From an uncultured Alphaproteobacteria bacterium (GTDB lineage Bacteria; Pseudomonadota; Alphaproteobacteria; Rs-D84): 21,697 nt of DNA. A program made the position numbers and the translations under genes. The notes beneath the pieces were generated by a model. The model was not told where the DNA came from. It saw only the letters and a list, made by a program, of their open reading frames with translations, and made no database searches. Shown here piece after piece: positions 1 to 7,967 of the stretch (position 1 is its first letter; each line of letters starts with the position of its first letter). The stretch lies in NCBI GenBank assembly GCA_944389685.1, contig CALXNF010000062.1:1-21697 (forward strand), read 5' to 3'.

Positions 1-1786
1 GTTCTAGCGCGACGAATGGGTCGTCTGTATAGTTCACTGGTAACTGGGTAGAGTTCGTATAGTATGGTGCATCTTTTGTGCCTGCCGTAATGATGTCTGG
101 AAAGTTCTTTACATCTGTTTTTGCAAATCGGTAAGAGCAGCCCTCTGCCGGTGTCGCTTCTAGATTATACAAATTCCCCGTTTGTTCTTGGAATGTAACC
201 AGGTTTTCTCTTATGAAATCCATCAAATCCAAGACAAGTTTCTTTCCAAAAGGCGTCGCGATGTTTTCTTTATCGTTCGTAAAATTACGAACCATTTCAT
301 TCGCACCGTTTACACCGATTGTAGAGAAGTGATGGTCCCAGTTGCCCAGATAACGACGGGTAAATGGATACAAACCACGTTCCATATTTTTTGATATTAT
401 ACGCCGTTTAATTTCTAGTGAATCGCGCGCTAAATCTAGCAGTCTTTTTAATTCATGAAAAAGTCCTTCTCTATCACCCTTATGCATATAACCTAAGCGG
501 GCTAAATTAATTGTGACAACGCCAATTGATCCAGTTTTTTCTGCGGAACCGAATAACCCACCGCCACGCTTTAATAACTCACGAACGTCTAAACGTAGGC
601 GGCAACACATAGAACGTACATCTGTCGGATTCAAATCTGAATTCAGGAAGTTCTGGAAATTCGGAATTCCATATTTTGCCGCCAAATCAAATAATGGTTT
701 TACGTTTGGATGATCCCATGGAAAATCATTTGTTATGTTATATGTCGGAATAGGGAAGGTAAAAGGTCTGCCTTGGGCATCGCCTTCTGTCATAACTTCC
801 AAAAACGCTTTGTTGATTATGTCCATTTCGGCTTGTAAGTCGCCATAAGTAAAGTCAACTTGCTTTTTGCCAACGAAGGGGTGTTGATTCTTTAAATCTT
901 CTGGGCATGTCCAATCAAATGTGAAGTTAATAAATGGTGTCTGGGTCCCCCAACGACATGGTACTGCACAGTTAAATATAAGTGTCTGCATTGCATTTTT
1001 TACATCCGCATAAGATAAGTTATCTATTCTTACATAAGGTGCTAAATATGTATCAACAGACGAGAATGCTTGTGCCCCAGCAGATTCGTTTTGTAACGTA
1101 CCTAAGAAATTTACCATATGGGAAATCGCCGTTGCCATATGTTTGGCAGGTTCGCATTGTAAATAGCCTGGAACCCCGTTAAACCCTTCGTATAATAATT
1201 CACGTAAAGACCAACCAGCACAATAACCGGTTAACCAACCAAGGTCGTGAATATGAAAGGCTGCATTTCTATGCGCTTCTGCAATTTCTTTCGGATAAAG
1301 GTTTAACCAATATTCTGCGGTCACTTTTTCACTTGTGCGTAAAATTAAACCACCAATAGAATAACCTATATTTGCATTTTCTTTTATGCGCCAATTAGAA
1401 CCGCCTACATAACCCTCTATTACCTCCACGGCATCAACATAAGAATCTCTGATTTCTGTGCGTTTCTGGCGGTATATGATATAAGATTGTGCCGTCTTAT
1501 AGGCTTTCGCATCCATTAAAGATTCAATTACGGCCTCTTGAACATCTTCAACATTAGGGTTCTTGTCTATAAATTTTGATTCTAACTTATTTAAAGCATT
1601 TTGTGTGATTTCAAGAATTTTTTCATCGGAAATTTCTTGCGTTACTGCAACCGCTTTTTTTATCGCATCAAAAATTTTCTTTGCGTCAAACGTCACAGAT
1701 TCACCGGATCGCTTCTGTACGATTTTTAATTTTGTTGTAAGTGTCGGAATAATCTGTATTTTATTATCGTTTTCTGACATAGGCAT
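1..1786 (-). CDS. nrdD: Anaerobic (class III) ribonucleoside-triphosphate reductase, 3' end cut by window
   Basis: Reduces ribonucleoside triphosphates to deoxyribonucleotides in the cytoplasm under anoxic conditions, using a glycyl radical. I translated the minus strand by eye: about 595 codons are open to the window edge. An ATP-cone occupies roughly residues 18-110 (starting near KIVQKRSGESVTFDAKKI). Conserved class III motifs follow: YCAGWSL around C189 and MCCRLRLD around C394-C395. The C-terminal glycyl-radical loop and zinc site lie beyond position 1 and cannot be checked. I chose the ATG at 1786 because GGAG lies eight bases upstream; an in-frame ATG at 1780 is an alternative. The upstream region carries two NrdR-like boxes over a promoter, so repression by NrdR is likely. 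Its activase NrdG is not in the window. Family assignment is very secure. Confidence 0.96.
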   Translation of the reverse strand, partial: MPMSENDNKIQIIPTLTTKLKIVQKRSGESVTFDAKKIFDAIKKAVAVTQEISDEKILEITQNALNKLESKFIDKNPNVEDVQEAVIESLMDAKAYKTAQSYIIYRQKRTEIRDSYVDAVEVIEGYVGGSNWRIKENANIGYSIGGLILRTSEKVTAEYWLNLYPKEIAEAHRNAAFHIHDLGWLTGYCAGWSLRELLYEGFNGVPGYLQCEPAKHMATAISHMVNFLGTLQNESAGAQAFSSVDTYLAPYVRIDNLSYADVKNAMQTLIFNCAVPCRWGTQTPFINFTFDWTCPEDLKNQHPFVGKKQVDFTYGDLQAEMDIINKAFLEVMTEGDAQGRPFTFPIPTYNITNDFPWDHPNVKPLFDLAAKYGIPNFQNFLNSDLNPTDVRSMCCRLRLDVRELLKRGGGLFGSAEKTGSIGVVTINLARLGYMHKGDREGLFHELKRLLDLARDSLEIKRRIISKNMERGLYPFTRRYLGNWDHHFSTIGVNGANEMVRNFTNDKENIATPFGKKLVLDLMDFIRENLVTFQEQTGNLYNLEATPAEGCSYRFAKTDVKNFPDIITAGTKDAPYYTNSTQLPVNYTDDPFVALE

Positions 1787-1798
1787 TTTACACTCCGA

Positions 1799-1847
1799 TA
1801 TCAATATGTAGTGATTGTTTTTATATTTTCATAACAATATATAGTAT
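1799..1847 (-). promoter_or_regulatory. Tandem NrdR boxes upstream of nrdD
   Basis: Two near-palindromes match the NrdR core CWATATNTWG: CAATATGTAG at 1802-1811 and CAATATATAG at 1835-1844. They are 33 bp apart, about three helical turns, which is close to the spacing known for NrdR box pairs. The second box overlaps the likely -10 element. NrdR is the ATP/dATP-sensing repressor of ribonucleotide reductase genes. The sites are seen directly; regulation is inferred. Confidence 0.75.
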
Positions 1848-1864
1848 AAGCTGCTTTCCAGCAA
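1836..1864 (-). promoter_or_regulatory. Candidate sigma-70 promoter of nrdD
   Basis: Reading the minus strand, TTGCTG (1864-1859) and TATATT (1841-1836) are separated by 17 bases. The -10 lies inside the upstream NrdR box, as expected for repression by occlusion. Transcription would start about 45 bases before the nrdD ATG, with the second NrdR box in the leader. Confidence 0.5.
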
Positions 1865-2215
1865 CATATAAAAAGTAAAAATTTTTTTATTTTATGCTTT
1901 ACTTTTTAAAAGTGGCTTTTTCTGCCGCGTTGGTGCATATACGATTCTTTTGAAATCGATACAAAAGACTTTTTTGTGTGGTAAAAAACAAGATTTTTTG
2001 AAAGGAAATGATTCGTTTTTTATAAAAATATACAAAATATAGTTCGTGTTTTTACGAATCGTGTCTATATCTTGATTGGTAGAGGCGATAGATTTTGTTT
2101 GTTTGTACAAGAATTTCTTGCAGAAATAGGTTGTTTTTCCTTTGGTAAAACTAGTATAGTACAGCTATAAGTTATAGTTAATGGTGACTATAATTAAACA
2201 AAAAGAGCTTTTGTA
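1865..2215. other. AT-rich intergenic region with dyads; promoter of the acyl-CoA ligase gene
   Basis: About 350 bases without a convincing gene lie between the nrdD promoter and the ligase gene. Near the right end, TTGGTA (2142-2147) and TATAAG (2166-2171), 18 bases apart, form a plausible promoter for the 2216 gene. Two exact 13-bp palindromes are present: CAAGAA-T-TTCTTG (2108-2120) and CTATAA-G-TTATAG (2165-2177), the latter overlapping the -10. A 7-bp long-range inverted repeat, GATTCGT (2010-2016) with ACGAATC (2054-2060), is also visible. The rest is poly-T/poly-A rich sequence. Confidence 0.45.
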
Positions 2216-3802
2216 ATGATTAAAAACATATACGATATGTTGCAGCAGGTTTGCAGTCAGAATAAAGAGCGTATTTTCTTTGTCAGACAAAATGAAACCT
2301 ATGCAGATTTATTGAAAAAGGTAAAACAGCGTGCGGTATTGTTGGCGAAAAAATTTGGGATAAAGCAGGGAGATACTGTTGCAATTTTATCTGGTAATAC
2401 GCCAGATTTCATCAGATCTTATTTTGCTATTACATCACAGGGGGCACGGGTTCTTATGTTGGATACAGGTTTGTCAGCGACCGAGCATCTTAATATGATG
2501 AAGCGCACAAGATGTAAATTGGTTCTAGCGCAGCGCGATAAATTCATAACAGGTGGTCCAAAAATGTTTGATATAGAATCTATAGATGATACAGATTCTC
2601 GAGAATTTAAGGCAGCACCTATAAAGCGTGAAGAAATAGCAATGTTGTCGTTTACTTCTGGTTCTACGGGTAATCCGAAAGTTGTCGGTTTAACGCATGA
2701 CAATATAATATCTTTGGGGGACGGGGCTTTGTTTTATAAAACTGTCATTTTACCTGGGTATACGTTTTATGGTTTTTTACCGCTTTATCATATATATGGG
2801 GTGGTTATAAATATAATTGCACCGTTAGTGTTGCGCGGTAAGTTGCTTTTGCAACCGGTATTAAATCCAAGAGAGTTTTTGAATGATTTTAAAAACTATA
2901 AACCAGAAGTTATACCAGCTGTTCCAAGAATATGGGAAACTTTCTATAAAAAGATAATTGATGCGGCGAAAGAAAAACATGTTTATACACTTATGCGTAT
3001 AGTTGTCTCTATGCGTAAGGTTTTAAGGTCAATAGGTTTGGGATTTATTGTGGATAAGGTCACAAAACCTGTTCATGACTTATTTGGTGGGAATACAAAG
3101 GTTTTGGTTTCTGCTGGTGCGACACTAAAACCTACTATTCGTAAGTTTTTTGAAAGTTTGGGTTTTGTTGTAGGGGATTGTTATGGTTTGACGGAAACAA
3201 CTGGTCCCGCAAACTTTAACTTCGCGTTTCGTAAACCAGACGGTTCGATGCATTATGCTGGTCCATTACCAGGAAATGAAATCGAGATTCATAATCCTGA
3301 TAAAGAAGGCGTCGGGGAAATATGGGTTCGTGGTAATCTTGTAATGCCTGGTTATGTTGGAAACGACGAAGCAAACGCAGAAGCGTTTGAAAACGGTTGG
3401 TTTAAAACAGGTGACCTTGGTAAACTTGATAAATATGGGCGCTTGATTGTAAAAGGGCGAAAAAAACAAGTCATTGTTTTGGATAGTGGTAAAAACGTGT
3501 ACCCAGATGAATTGGAAGACCTTTATATGCAGAACAAAGAAATATTAACTGCGGCTGTGTTTGAGTATGTAATAAAGGGGAAAACCGTTCCTTTCGCTGT
3601 ATTTCAAGTAGAACCTGGTACCAGTATAACAAAGGTCGCAATGTTGCTGAAGGCTTCTAACCTTAAAATTGCACCTTATAAATGGGTTACTCATTTTGCA
3701 ATAACAGAAGACGAGCTGCCGCAGACATCTGCTCGGAAGATTAAGCATTTTGCTGTCCGCGAAATGTTAGATCAAGGGGCCTTTTCTGTTGCTGCACAAT
3801 AA
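2216..3802 (+). CDS. AMP-forming acyl-CoA synthetase (long-chain fatty acid-CoA ligase type)
   Basis: Activates a carboxylic acid, probably a fatty acid, to acyl-AMP and then acyl-CoA. The 528-residue protein has the ANL superfamily motifs in order: the phosphate-binding loop TSGSTGNPK (147-155), YGLTE (323-327), GWFKTGD (394-400), GRKK (414-417) and a C-terminal LPQTSARKIK whose Lys508 corresponds to the catalytic adenylation lysine. Length is slightly below that of many FadD proteins, mostly because of a short linker before the phosphate loop. The ATG at 2216 has a weak AGAG eight bases upstream. The gene is monocistronic, with its own promoter and a strong terminator. The substrate cannot be read from sequence; oleate hydratase elsewhere in the window makes fatty-acid handling plausible. 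Family secure, chain-length specificity unknown. Confidence 0.87.
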   Translation: MIKNIYDMLQQVCSQNKERIFFVRQNETYADLLKKVKQRAVLLAKKFGIKQGDTVAILSGNTPDFIRSYFAITSQGARVLMLDTGLSATEHLNMMKRTRCKLVLAQRDKFITGGPKMFDIESIDDTDSREFKAAPIKREEIAMLSFTSGSTGNPKVVGLTHDNIISLGDGALFYKTVILPGYTFYGFLPLYHIYGVVINIIAPLVLRGKLLLQPVLNPREFLNDFKNYKPEVIPAVPRIWETFYKKIIDAAKEKHVYTLMRIVVSMRKVLRSIGLGFIVDKVTKPVHDLFGGNTKVLVSAGATLKPTIRKFFESLGFVVGDCYGLTETTGPANFNFAFRKPDGSMHYAGPLPGNEIEIHNPDKEGVGEIWVRGNLVMPGYVGNDEANAEAFENGWFKTGDLGKLDKYGRLIVKGRKKQVIVLDSGKNVYPDELEDLYMQNKEILTAAVFEYVIKGKTVPFAVFQVEPGTSITKVAMLLKASNLKIAPYKWVTHFAITEDELPQTSARKIKHFAVREMLDQGAFSVAAQ

Positions 3803-3810
3803 AAAATATA

Positions 3811-3838
3811 AAACAGGGGTGCTGTCCCCTGTTTTTTT
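3811..3838 (+). terminator. Intrinsic terminator after the acyl-CoA ligase gene
   Basis: A perfect 7-bp stem, ACAGGGG/CCCCTGT, with a 6-base loop is followed by seven T residues, nine bases after the stop codon. Confidence 0.92.
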
Positions 3839-3848
3839 ATCATATGTA

Positions 3849-3878
3849 TTGACAAAAAATATTTATGTGCTATATATA
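3849..3878 (+). promoter_or_regulatory. Promoter of the 3898 gene
   Basis: A perfect -35 TTGACA at 3849-3854 is followed by TATATA-type -10 sequence at 3871-3878 (spacing 16 or 18). AGAGGGG follows just before the ATG at 3898 and is a strong ribosome binding site. Confidence 0.75.
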
Positions 3879-3897
3879 TTGTATATAAGAGGGGTAA

Positions 3898-4359
3898 ATG
3901 GATAAAAAAATAAAATCTTTATTAGATTCTAAAACGATTGCTGAAATTTCTCAGCTAGAGGAAAGCATAGCTTTTTTAGAGCGTCGTCTTGTCATAGATA
4001 GAATGGATCGCGAAGAAACAAGAGAAACAGAAGCCTATATTGAGGAATACAGGGAAAAGATAGATAAGCTTATAAAAGCGGCTCTTAATAAAAAGAATGT
4101 TCCACCAAAATTGCCATCGGTCAGCCCTTCTAAAGGTATATTAGCAAATTTAAAAAAGGAATATGCAGATTTAGATGCGCGTACAGATGATTTAGTTGAA
4201 TTAATGTTTGGGTGCGAATTGAATATGAATCCGCAAGAACGTTCCCCAGAAGTTTTAGAACAAGCGGCGAAAGAACTAGAACGTTATAGGATCGAATATA
4301 ACGCAAAAATTGCCCGGATGAGAAGCATAAGCGAGCAAATAAAAAATCATACATATTAA
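3898..4359 (+). CDS. Hypothetical coiled-coil protein
   Basis: I do not recognise this 153-residue protein. It is highly charged and almost entirely helical in character, with probable coiled-coil segments at about residues 12-65 and 80-150, split by a proline-rich break (PPKLPSVSPSKG, about 68-80). There is no signal peptide, membrane segment or obvious catalytic motif, so it is probably cytoplasmic and structural or an adaptor. Expression signals are clear: TTGACA/TATATA promoter, a GAGGGG Shine-Dalgarno close to the start, and a terminator directly after the stop. It is a single-gene unit converging on the cysteine-rich membrane protein gene. That it is a real gene is fairly certain; its function is open. 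Confidence 0.8.
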   Translation: MDKKIKSLLDSKTIAEISQLEESIAFLERRLVIDRMDREETRETEAYIEEYREKIDKLIKAALNKKNVPPKLPSVSPSKGILANLKKEYADLDARTDDLVELMFGCELNMNPQERSPEVLEQAAKELERYRIEYNAKIARMRSISEQIKNHTY

Positions 4360-4361
4360 AG

Positions 4362-4384
4362 AAACGCGCCACAGGCGCGTTTTT
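4362..4384. terminator. Bidirectional terminator between convergent genes
   Basis: A GC-rich 7-bp perfect stem, ACGCGCC/GGCGCGT, with loop ACA is flanked by T-rich tracts on both strands. It serves the 3898 gene and the minus-strand gene ending at 4383, whose stop codon overlaps the hairpin tail. Confidence 0.88.
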
Positions 4385-5624
4385 ATTTACATACTATTAT
4401 ATATGGGGGGATAGAGCGTTCTGTATCAATTCCTTGGTCACCGCAATCCATACAATTAAATTTTCTGTTTTGTGAATGTTGCTTATCTAATGGGATGGCA
4501 TAGCCTTTTACAGCACTTACTTTATTTGCGTAAGAATATGTAGGAAAGCCGAAATAGAAACCTTTGTTGTTACCTGAACATTCTTTTGTATTACCTGGGT
4601 AACAAGATTTATTGTCTAGCTTGCTTGGGTCTGGTATACAGAATGTTTCACAGGTGTCATAATCAGTTATTTGTTGTTCGCAATCTGTGCAGGAAGAGGT
4701 CGGTACGCGAATAGTTGTCCCAACTGCACCAAAAATTGCACCATGTGTTAAATTTTCGCATTTTTTCGTATTTTTTGATGCGGATGGGTCTGTAACACAT
4801 TCCCATTCCAATGTGGAATAGTTTAGTCGAGCTGTCATACCATTGGGGCAAACTTTTTCTGGAAACGGGTTTATGCATTCCCATACGCTGTCGACTAAAA
4901 CAGCTGTTTGCTGTTCTGCGCAGAGAGGTTTTTTAGATTCGTCCGCTACGCAAGCGGATAATTCCGAATCCCATATCATGTCACCGCCGCAATCTGTTTT
5001 CGTATTATACCCTATGCATTGCCAGCGACCAAATCTATAAGTTTTTATTGTGCCTATGGGGCAAATGACATCTGTCTGCACTGGGGCTGTAAATATGGTA
5101 TCTTCTGCAGGTATTTCATATTGGGTTAGATATACCAGTTGGCCGTCTTCTAAGTTCATTTCATCGGTAATCGCATCAGATACTATTCTTGCCCCAACTG
5201 TACCGCCTATCATAATTTTACCGTTCATAAAAATACCAAATGTTCCGGCGTCGGGAAAGTACTCTTCTAATATTTCTAGCATTTTATTATAATTATCCGC
5301 GTTTATGGTATTTGTTGCGGTCACTATATATGTATAATCTGGTTTTTTATTTTTTACGATTTCGCAATTAGTTACACGCATATTGCTATTAAGACATACG
5401 AAAGCACTTCTTATTCCGTTTTGTTCCACGCAAACATCTTGAAAAGTTTCACCCCTTATTTGAGCATTGTGTACAGCAGAAGTACATTCTGCGATTGAAC
5501 GTAAATCAGATTTCGTTATGGCATATTCTGTTTCTTGTTGAATAACTCGCTGACTGGGGCTGCTTATCATATAAAAACCAAGCATGAATACTGCAATTAA
5601 AATCATCATAAAAATATTCATCAT
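4383..5624 (-). CDS. Cysteine-rich, N-terminally membrane-anchored extracytoplasmic protein
   Basis: I do not recognise the family. The 413-residue protein begins with a hydrophobic helix (about residues 3-20) that looks like an uncleaved signal anchor, loosely resembling pilin or pseudopilin N-termini but without a clear prepilin peptidase site. The rest is probably outside the cytoplasm: it contains 22 cysteines, an even number fitting disulfides. Three modules have a cysteine 15-17 residues before a W-x-C motif (C188..W201-x-C203, C235..W248-x-C250, C259..W274-x-C276), two of them opening with CP-[IN]-G. The C-terminal 120 residues add ten cysteines, including two CxxC-like pairs. GAGGGA abuts the first ATG, so the second ATG (5621) may be the true start. 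It has its own divergent promoter. Surface adhesion or a pilus-associated role is only a guess. Confidence 0.8.
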   Translation of the reverse strand: MMNIFMMILIAVFMLGFYMISSPSQRVIQQETEYAITKSDLRSIAECTSAVHNAQIRGETFQDVCVEQNGIRSAFVCLNSNMRVTNCEIVKNKKPDYTYIVTATNTINADNYNKMLEILEEYFPDAGTFGIFMNGKIMIGGTVGARIVSDAITDEMNLEDGQLVYLTQYEIPAEDTIFTAPVQTDVICPIGTIKTYRFGRWQCIGYNTKTDCGGDMIWDSELSACVADESKKPLCAEQQTAVLVDSVWECINPFPEKVCPNGMTARLNYSTLEWECVTDPSASKNTKKCENLTHGAIFGAVGTTIRVPTSSCTDCEQQITDYDTCETFCIPDPSKLDNKSCYPGNTKECSGNNKGFYFGFPTYSYANKVSAVKGYAIPLDKQHSQNRKFNCMDCGDQGIDTERSIPPYIIVCK

Positions 5625-5630
5625 TCCCTC

Positions 5631-5659
5631 TTGCGATTTATTAAAAGTCTAGGTAATAT
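5631..5659 (+). promoter_or_regulatory. Candidate promoter of the lptE-holA-map-radC operon
   Basis: TTGCGA (5631-5636) and TAATAT (5654-5659) are spaced by 17 bases. A start near 5666 would leave a leader of about 26 bases. It is interleaved with the promoter on the other strand. Confidence 0.5.
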
Positions 5660-5674
5660 AAGGATAAAAAGCAA
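5646..5674 (-). promoter_or_regulatory. Candidate promoter of the cysteine-rich protein gene
   Basis: On the minus strand, TTGCTT (5674-5669) and TAGACT (5651-5646) are 17 bases apart. It overlaps the divergent lptE promoter, so the two transcription units may compete for polymerase. Confidence 0.45.
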
Positions 5675-5691
5675 TAGGAAAAACAAAACGC

Positions 5692-6195
5692 GTGATAAAA
5701 ATGAAAAAATATATACTGCTTTTACTTCTGGGAGCATGCGGTTTTCAACCGATGTATACCGAAAAAGATACTGACATTTATGTTTCACCGATTAGCGGGA
5801 TAAACGGGATTGATTTACGTAATAGTTTAAACGCAAAATTTGGTGGGGCGCGGGACTCAAACGCTACTTATACGTTAACCGTCACTTTGCAAGAACCGGT
5901 AACAAGGTATAAGGCATTGGAAACGACAGGTGACGCAACTTGGCAGGAAATATCTTTAACCGCTCGTTATGTTTTATTGGCTAATGGTAAGCAGATTGCG
6001 AAAGGGACAGAAAAGGCTTCGGAATCGTATACTTTCGTTCGTTATTTAGTTGCAGCGAATGCGTCTTATAATAACGCGGTTCAAAATACAATACAGGTTT
6101 TATCGGAAAAGATCGGAACGCGTGTAATTGCGGAGACTTATAGGTATGAACAAAAAGCCAAAAGCAGCAGTGCTACTAAGTCGGAAAAGAAATAA
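5692..6195 (+). CDS. lptE: LPS-assembly lipoprotein LptE
   Basis: Outer-membrane lipoprotein that plugs and assembles the LptD translocon for lipopolysaccharide export. The N-terminus is a lipoprotein signal peptide: MKKYILLLLLGAC with lipobox LGAC, followed by GFQPMY, the hallmark start of mature LptE proteins. The remaining body (about 150 residues) alternates short strands typical of the family and ends in a charged tail. The start is ambiguous: a GTG at 5692 has AGGA 12 bases upstream, while ATG at 5701 gives a more ordinary signal peptide. Its stop overlaps the holA start by one base (TAATG). LptE followed by HolA is a familiar alphaproteobacterial pairing. A lipid-linked outer membrane, hence LPS, is implied for the organism. 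Confidence 0.9.
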   Translation: MIKMKKYILLLLLGACGFQPMYTEKDTDIYVSPISGINGIDLRNSLNAKFGGARDSNATYTLTVTLQEPVTRYKALETTGDATWQEISLTARYVLLANGKQIAKGTEKASESYTFVRYLVAANASYNNAVQNTIQVLSEKIGTRVIAETYRYEQKAKSSSATKSEKK

Positions 6196-7184
6196 TGAAA
6201 TGGAAAGAAACAGATTTTAATGCAGGTATCGATAAAATACGTGCTGTTCTGATTTATGGACCGGATGCAGGGCAGGTAGATGAGTTGTGCGATCGTGCCA
6301 CGGAAAGATTGGAAATAGAAAAAGATAATTTATTCGCATTAGATTCAGATGAAATAAGGGAAAAGCAGGATGCTTTATTTGCAGAAAGTTGCAGCCCGTC
6401 TATGTTCGGTGGGCGTAAGCTGGTTATAATTTCAAATGCTGGGGATAGTGATGCAGCGATAATTAAAGATTTGGTTACGCATTCTGGTTTGTGTGCGACT
6501 GTAATAATAACGGCTGGGGATTTAAGAGCAGGTGGTGGTTTGCGGGTTTTTTTTGAAGACAGTGATATTGCCGCGGCTTTGCCTTGTTATACGGACGATG
6601 CCCGTACGCTTTCTACGTTGATACGACGAGAATTATCTGCTGAATCGGGGATAGAGCAAATTACGCCAGATGCGATGGCGTATATGACGTCGCACTTAGG
6701 GGGCGATCGTGGCATTACACGCAGCTTTCTAAATAAGATAGCTTTATATGTTTCAGATAAGGGAATTGTTGAATTAGAAGATGTTGAAAAATGTCTTCCA
6801 GATACAGCTGCGGCGAATACTGATGATTTCTTATATTCTTTAACGGCTGGTCACATTCAGCAAACTATGACAGCGTTGGATAGATTGTTATATGATAACG
6901 TGGATCCGAATATGTTAGTTCGTATGCTGAATATACATTTTAAGCGATTGTTGACTGCTGTTGTCGAAGGTCAGTTACCTCGTCTATTTTGGAAAGTTGC
7001 GGAAAAATTTAATCAGGCGGTAAAGATTTGGTCAGAAGAAGAAATTGTCGCCGTATTGCAGCGATTAAACGAATTGGAACAGCAGATACGTACTACTGGT
7101 ATGCCGTCGGAAGTATTATTGCGAGATTTTTCATTAAAATTGGCTATGCGTGCCGCGAAATTGGCGGTTAAAAGAAGGAAGTAA
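6195..7184 (+). CDS. holA: DNA polymerase III subunit delta
   Basis: The delta subunit of the clamp loader opens the beta sliding clamp during replication. The 329-residue length is typical. The N-terminal domain contains the degenerate nucleotide-fold loop YGPDAG (21-26), the SMFGGRKLVII strand (about 69-79) seen in HolA proteins, and a helical C-terminal collar domain from about residue 215. As usual for delta, no functional Walker A lysine is present. Translation is coupled to lptE by a one-base stop/start overlap, and map follows two bases after its stop. Assignment is secure on motif order and context. Confidence 0.92.
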   Translation: MKWKETDFNAGIDKIRAVLIYGPDAGQVDELCDRATERLEIEKDNLFALDSDEIREKQDALFAESCSPSMFGGRKLVIISNAGDSDAAIIKDLVTHSGLCATVIITAGDLRAGGGLRVFFEDSDIAAALPCYTDDARTLSTLIRRELSAESGIEQITPDAMAYMTSHLGGDRGITRSFLNKIALYVSDKGIVELEDVEKCLPDTAAANTDDFLYSLTAGHIQQTMTALDRLLYDNVDPNMLVRMLNIHFKRLLTAVVEGQLPRLFWKVAEKFNQAVKIWSEEEIVAVLQRLNELEQQIRTTGMPSEVLLRDFSLKLAMRAAKLAVKRRK

Positions 7185-7186
7185 TA

Positions 7187-7948
7187 ATGTTATCATCTGT
7201 TTATGCACCAAAAGATTTTAAACGTTTGCGCGTTGTTGGGGATTTAGTTGCGCGTTGTTTCGATTATATAACTCCTTATATAAAGGCGGGGATTTCTACT
7301 GGTGAAATAGATAGGATGGTTGCTGTTTTTTTACGTGAAAATGGGGCCCGTTCATCAGATTTAGGGTATCAGGGGTATCCTAAAAGTATTTGTACGTCTG
7401 TAAATGATGTAATCGTTCATGGAATTCCTAGTGATGAAGTCATATTAAAAGATGGTGATATAGTTAACGTTGACTTAACGGCAGAATACAAAGGTTTTCA
7501 TGGTGATGCTTCGCGTATGTTCATGATTGGTAATGTGGCACCGCGGGCAAGAGAACTTGTGCAGACGTGCCAAGATGCTTTGAATGCGGCAATTTCTGTT
7601 TGTGCCCCAGGGGTGCCTTTGTCAGAGATAGGAAAGACAATAGAGGCCGTTGTTAAACCGCATGGTTTTTCGATATCGCGTGATTTTGTGGGGCATGGTA
7701 TAGGGAAAGTCATGCACGATGACCCACAAATTTATCATTTTTATGATAAACATTGGGATAACGTAAAGATGGTACCGGGTTTAGTCTTTACGATAGAACC
7801 TATGATAAATATGGGGCGACCGGAATGTAAAATTGATGCGGATGGTTGGACGGCAAGAACAGTTGACGGAGGCTGGTCGGCGCAGTGGGAGCATACTTTA
7901 GGTATTACAGAGGACGGTGTTATAATCTTTACCGAAAAAATGGTATAG
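7187..7948 (+). CDS. map: Type I methionine aminopeptidase
   Basis: Removes the initiator methionine from nascent proteins in the cytoplasm; a dinuclear metal enzyme and normally essential. All ligands and catalytic residues are visible in the 253-residue protein: H78 (VHGI), D96 (NVDLT), D107 (HGDASR), H170 (FVGHGIGKVMHDDP), H177, E204 (FTIEPM) and E235 (WEHT). It lacks an N-terminal zinc-finger extension, so it is the plain type Ia form. The ATG lies two bases after the holA stop, with AGGAAG inside the end of holA serving as ribosome binding site. radC follows after 19 bases, a map-radC order also seen in other Alphaproteobacteria. Confidence 0.96.
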   Translation: MLSSVYAPKDFKRLRVVGDLVARCFDYITPYIKAGISTGEIDRMVAVFLRENGARSSDLGYQGYPKSICTSVNDVIVHGIPSDEVILKDGDIVNVDLTAEYKGFHGDASRMFMIGNVAPRARELVQTCQDALNAAISVCAPGVPLSEIGKTIEAVVKPHGFSISRDFVGHGIGKVMHDDPQIYHFYDKHWDNVKMVPGLVFTIEPMINMGRPECKIDADGWTARTVDGGWSAQWEHTLGITEDGVIIFTEKMV

Positions 7949-7967
7949 CTATAAAGCAGGTCAAATT

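Noticed and set aside
1892..2110. 72-codon minus-strand open frame between nrdD and the ligase gene
   Set aside because: It would start with TTG, has no ribosome binding site, is built from AT-rich low-complexity sequence and resembles no protein family.
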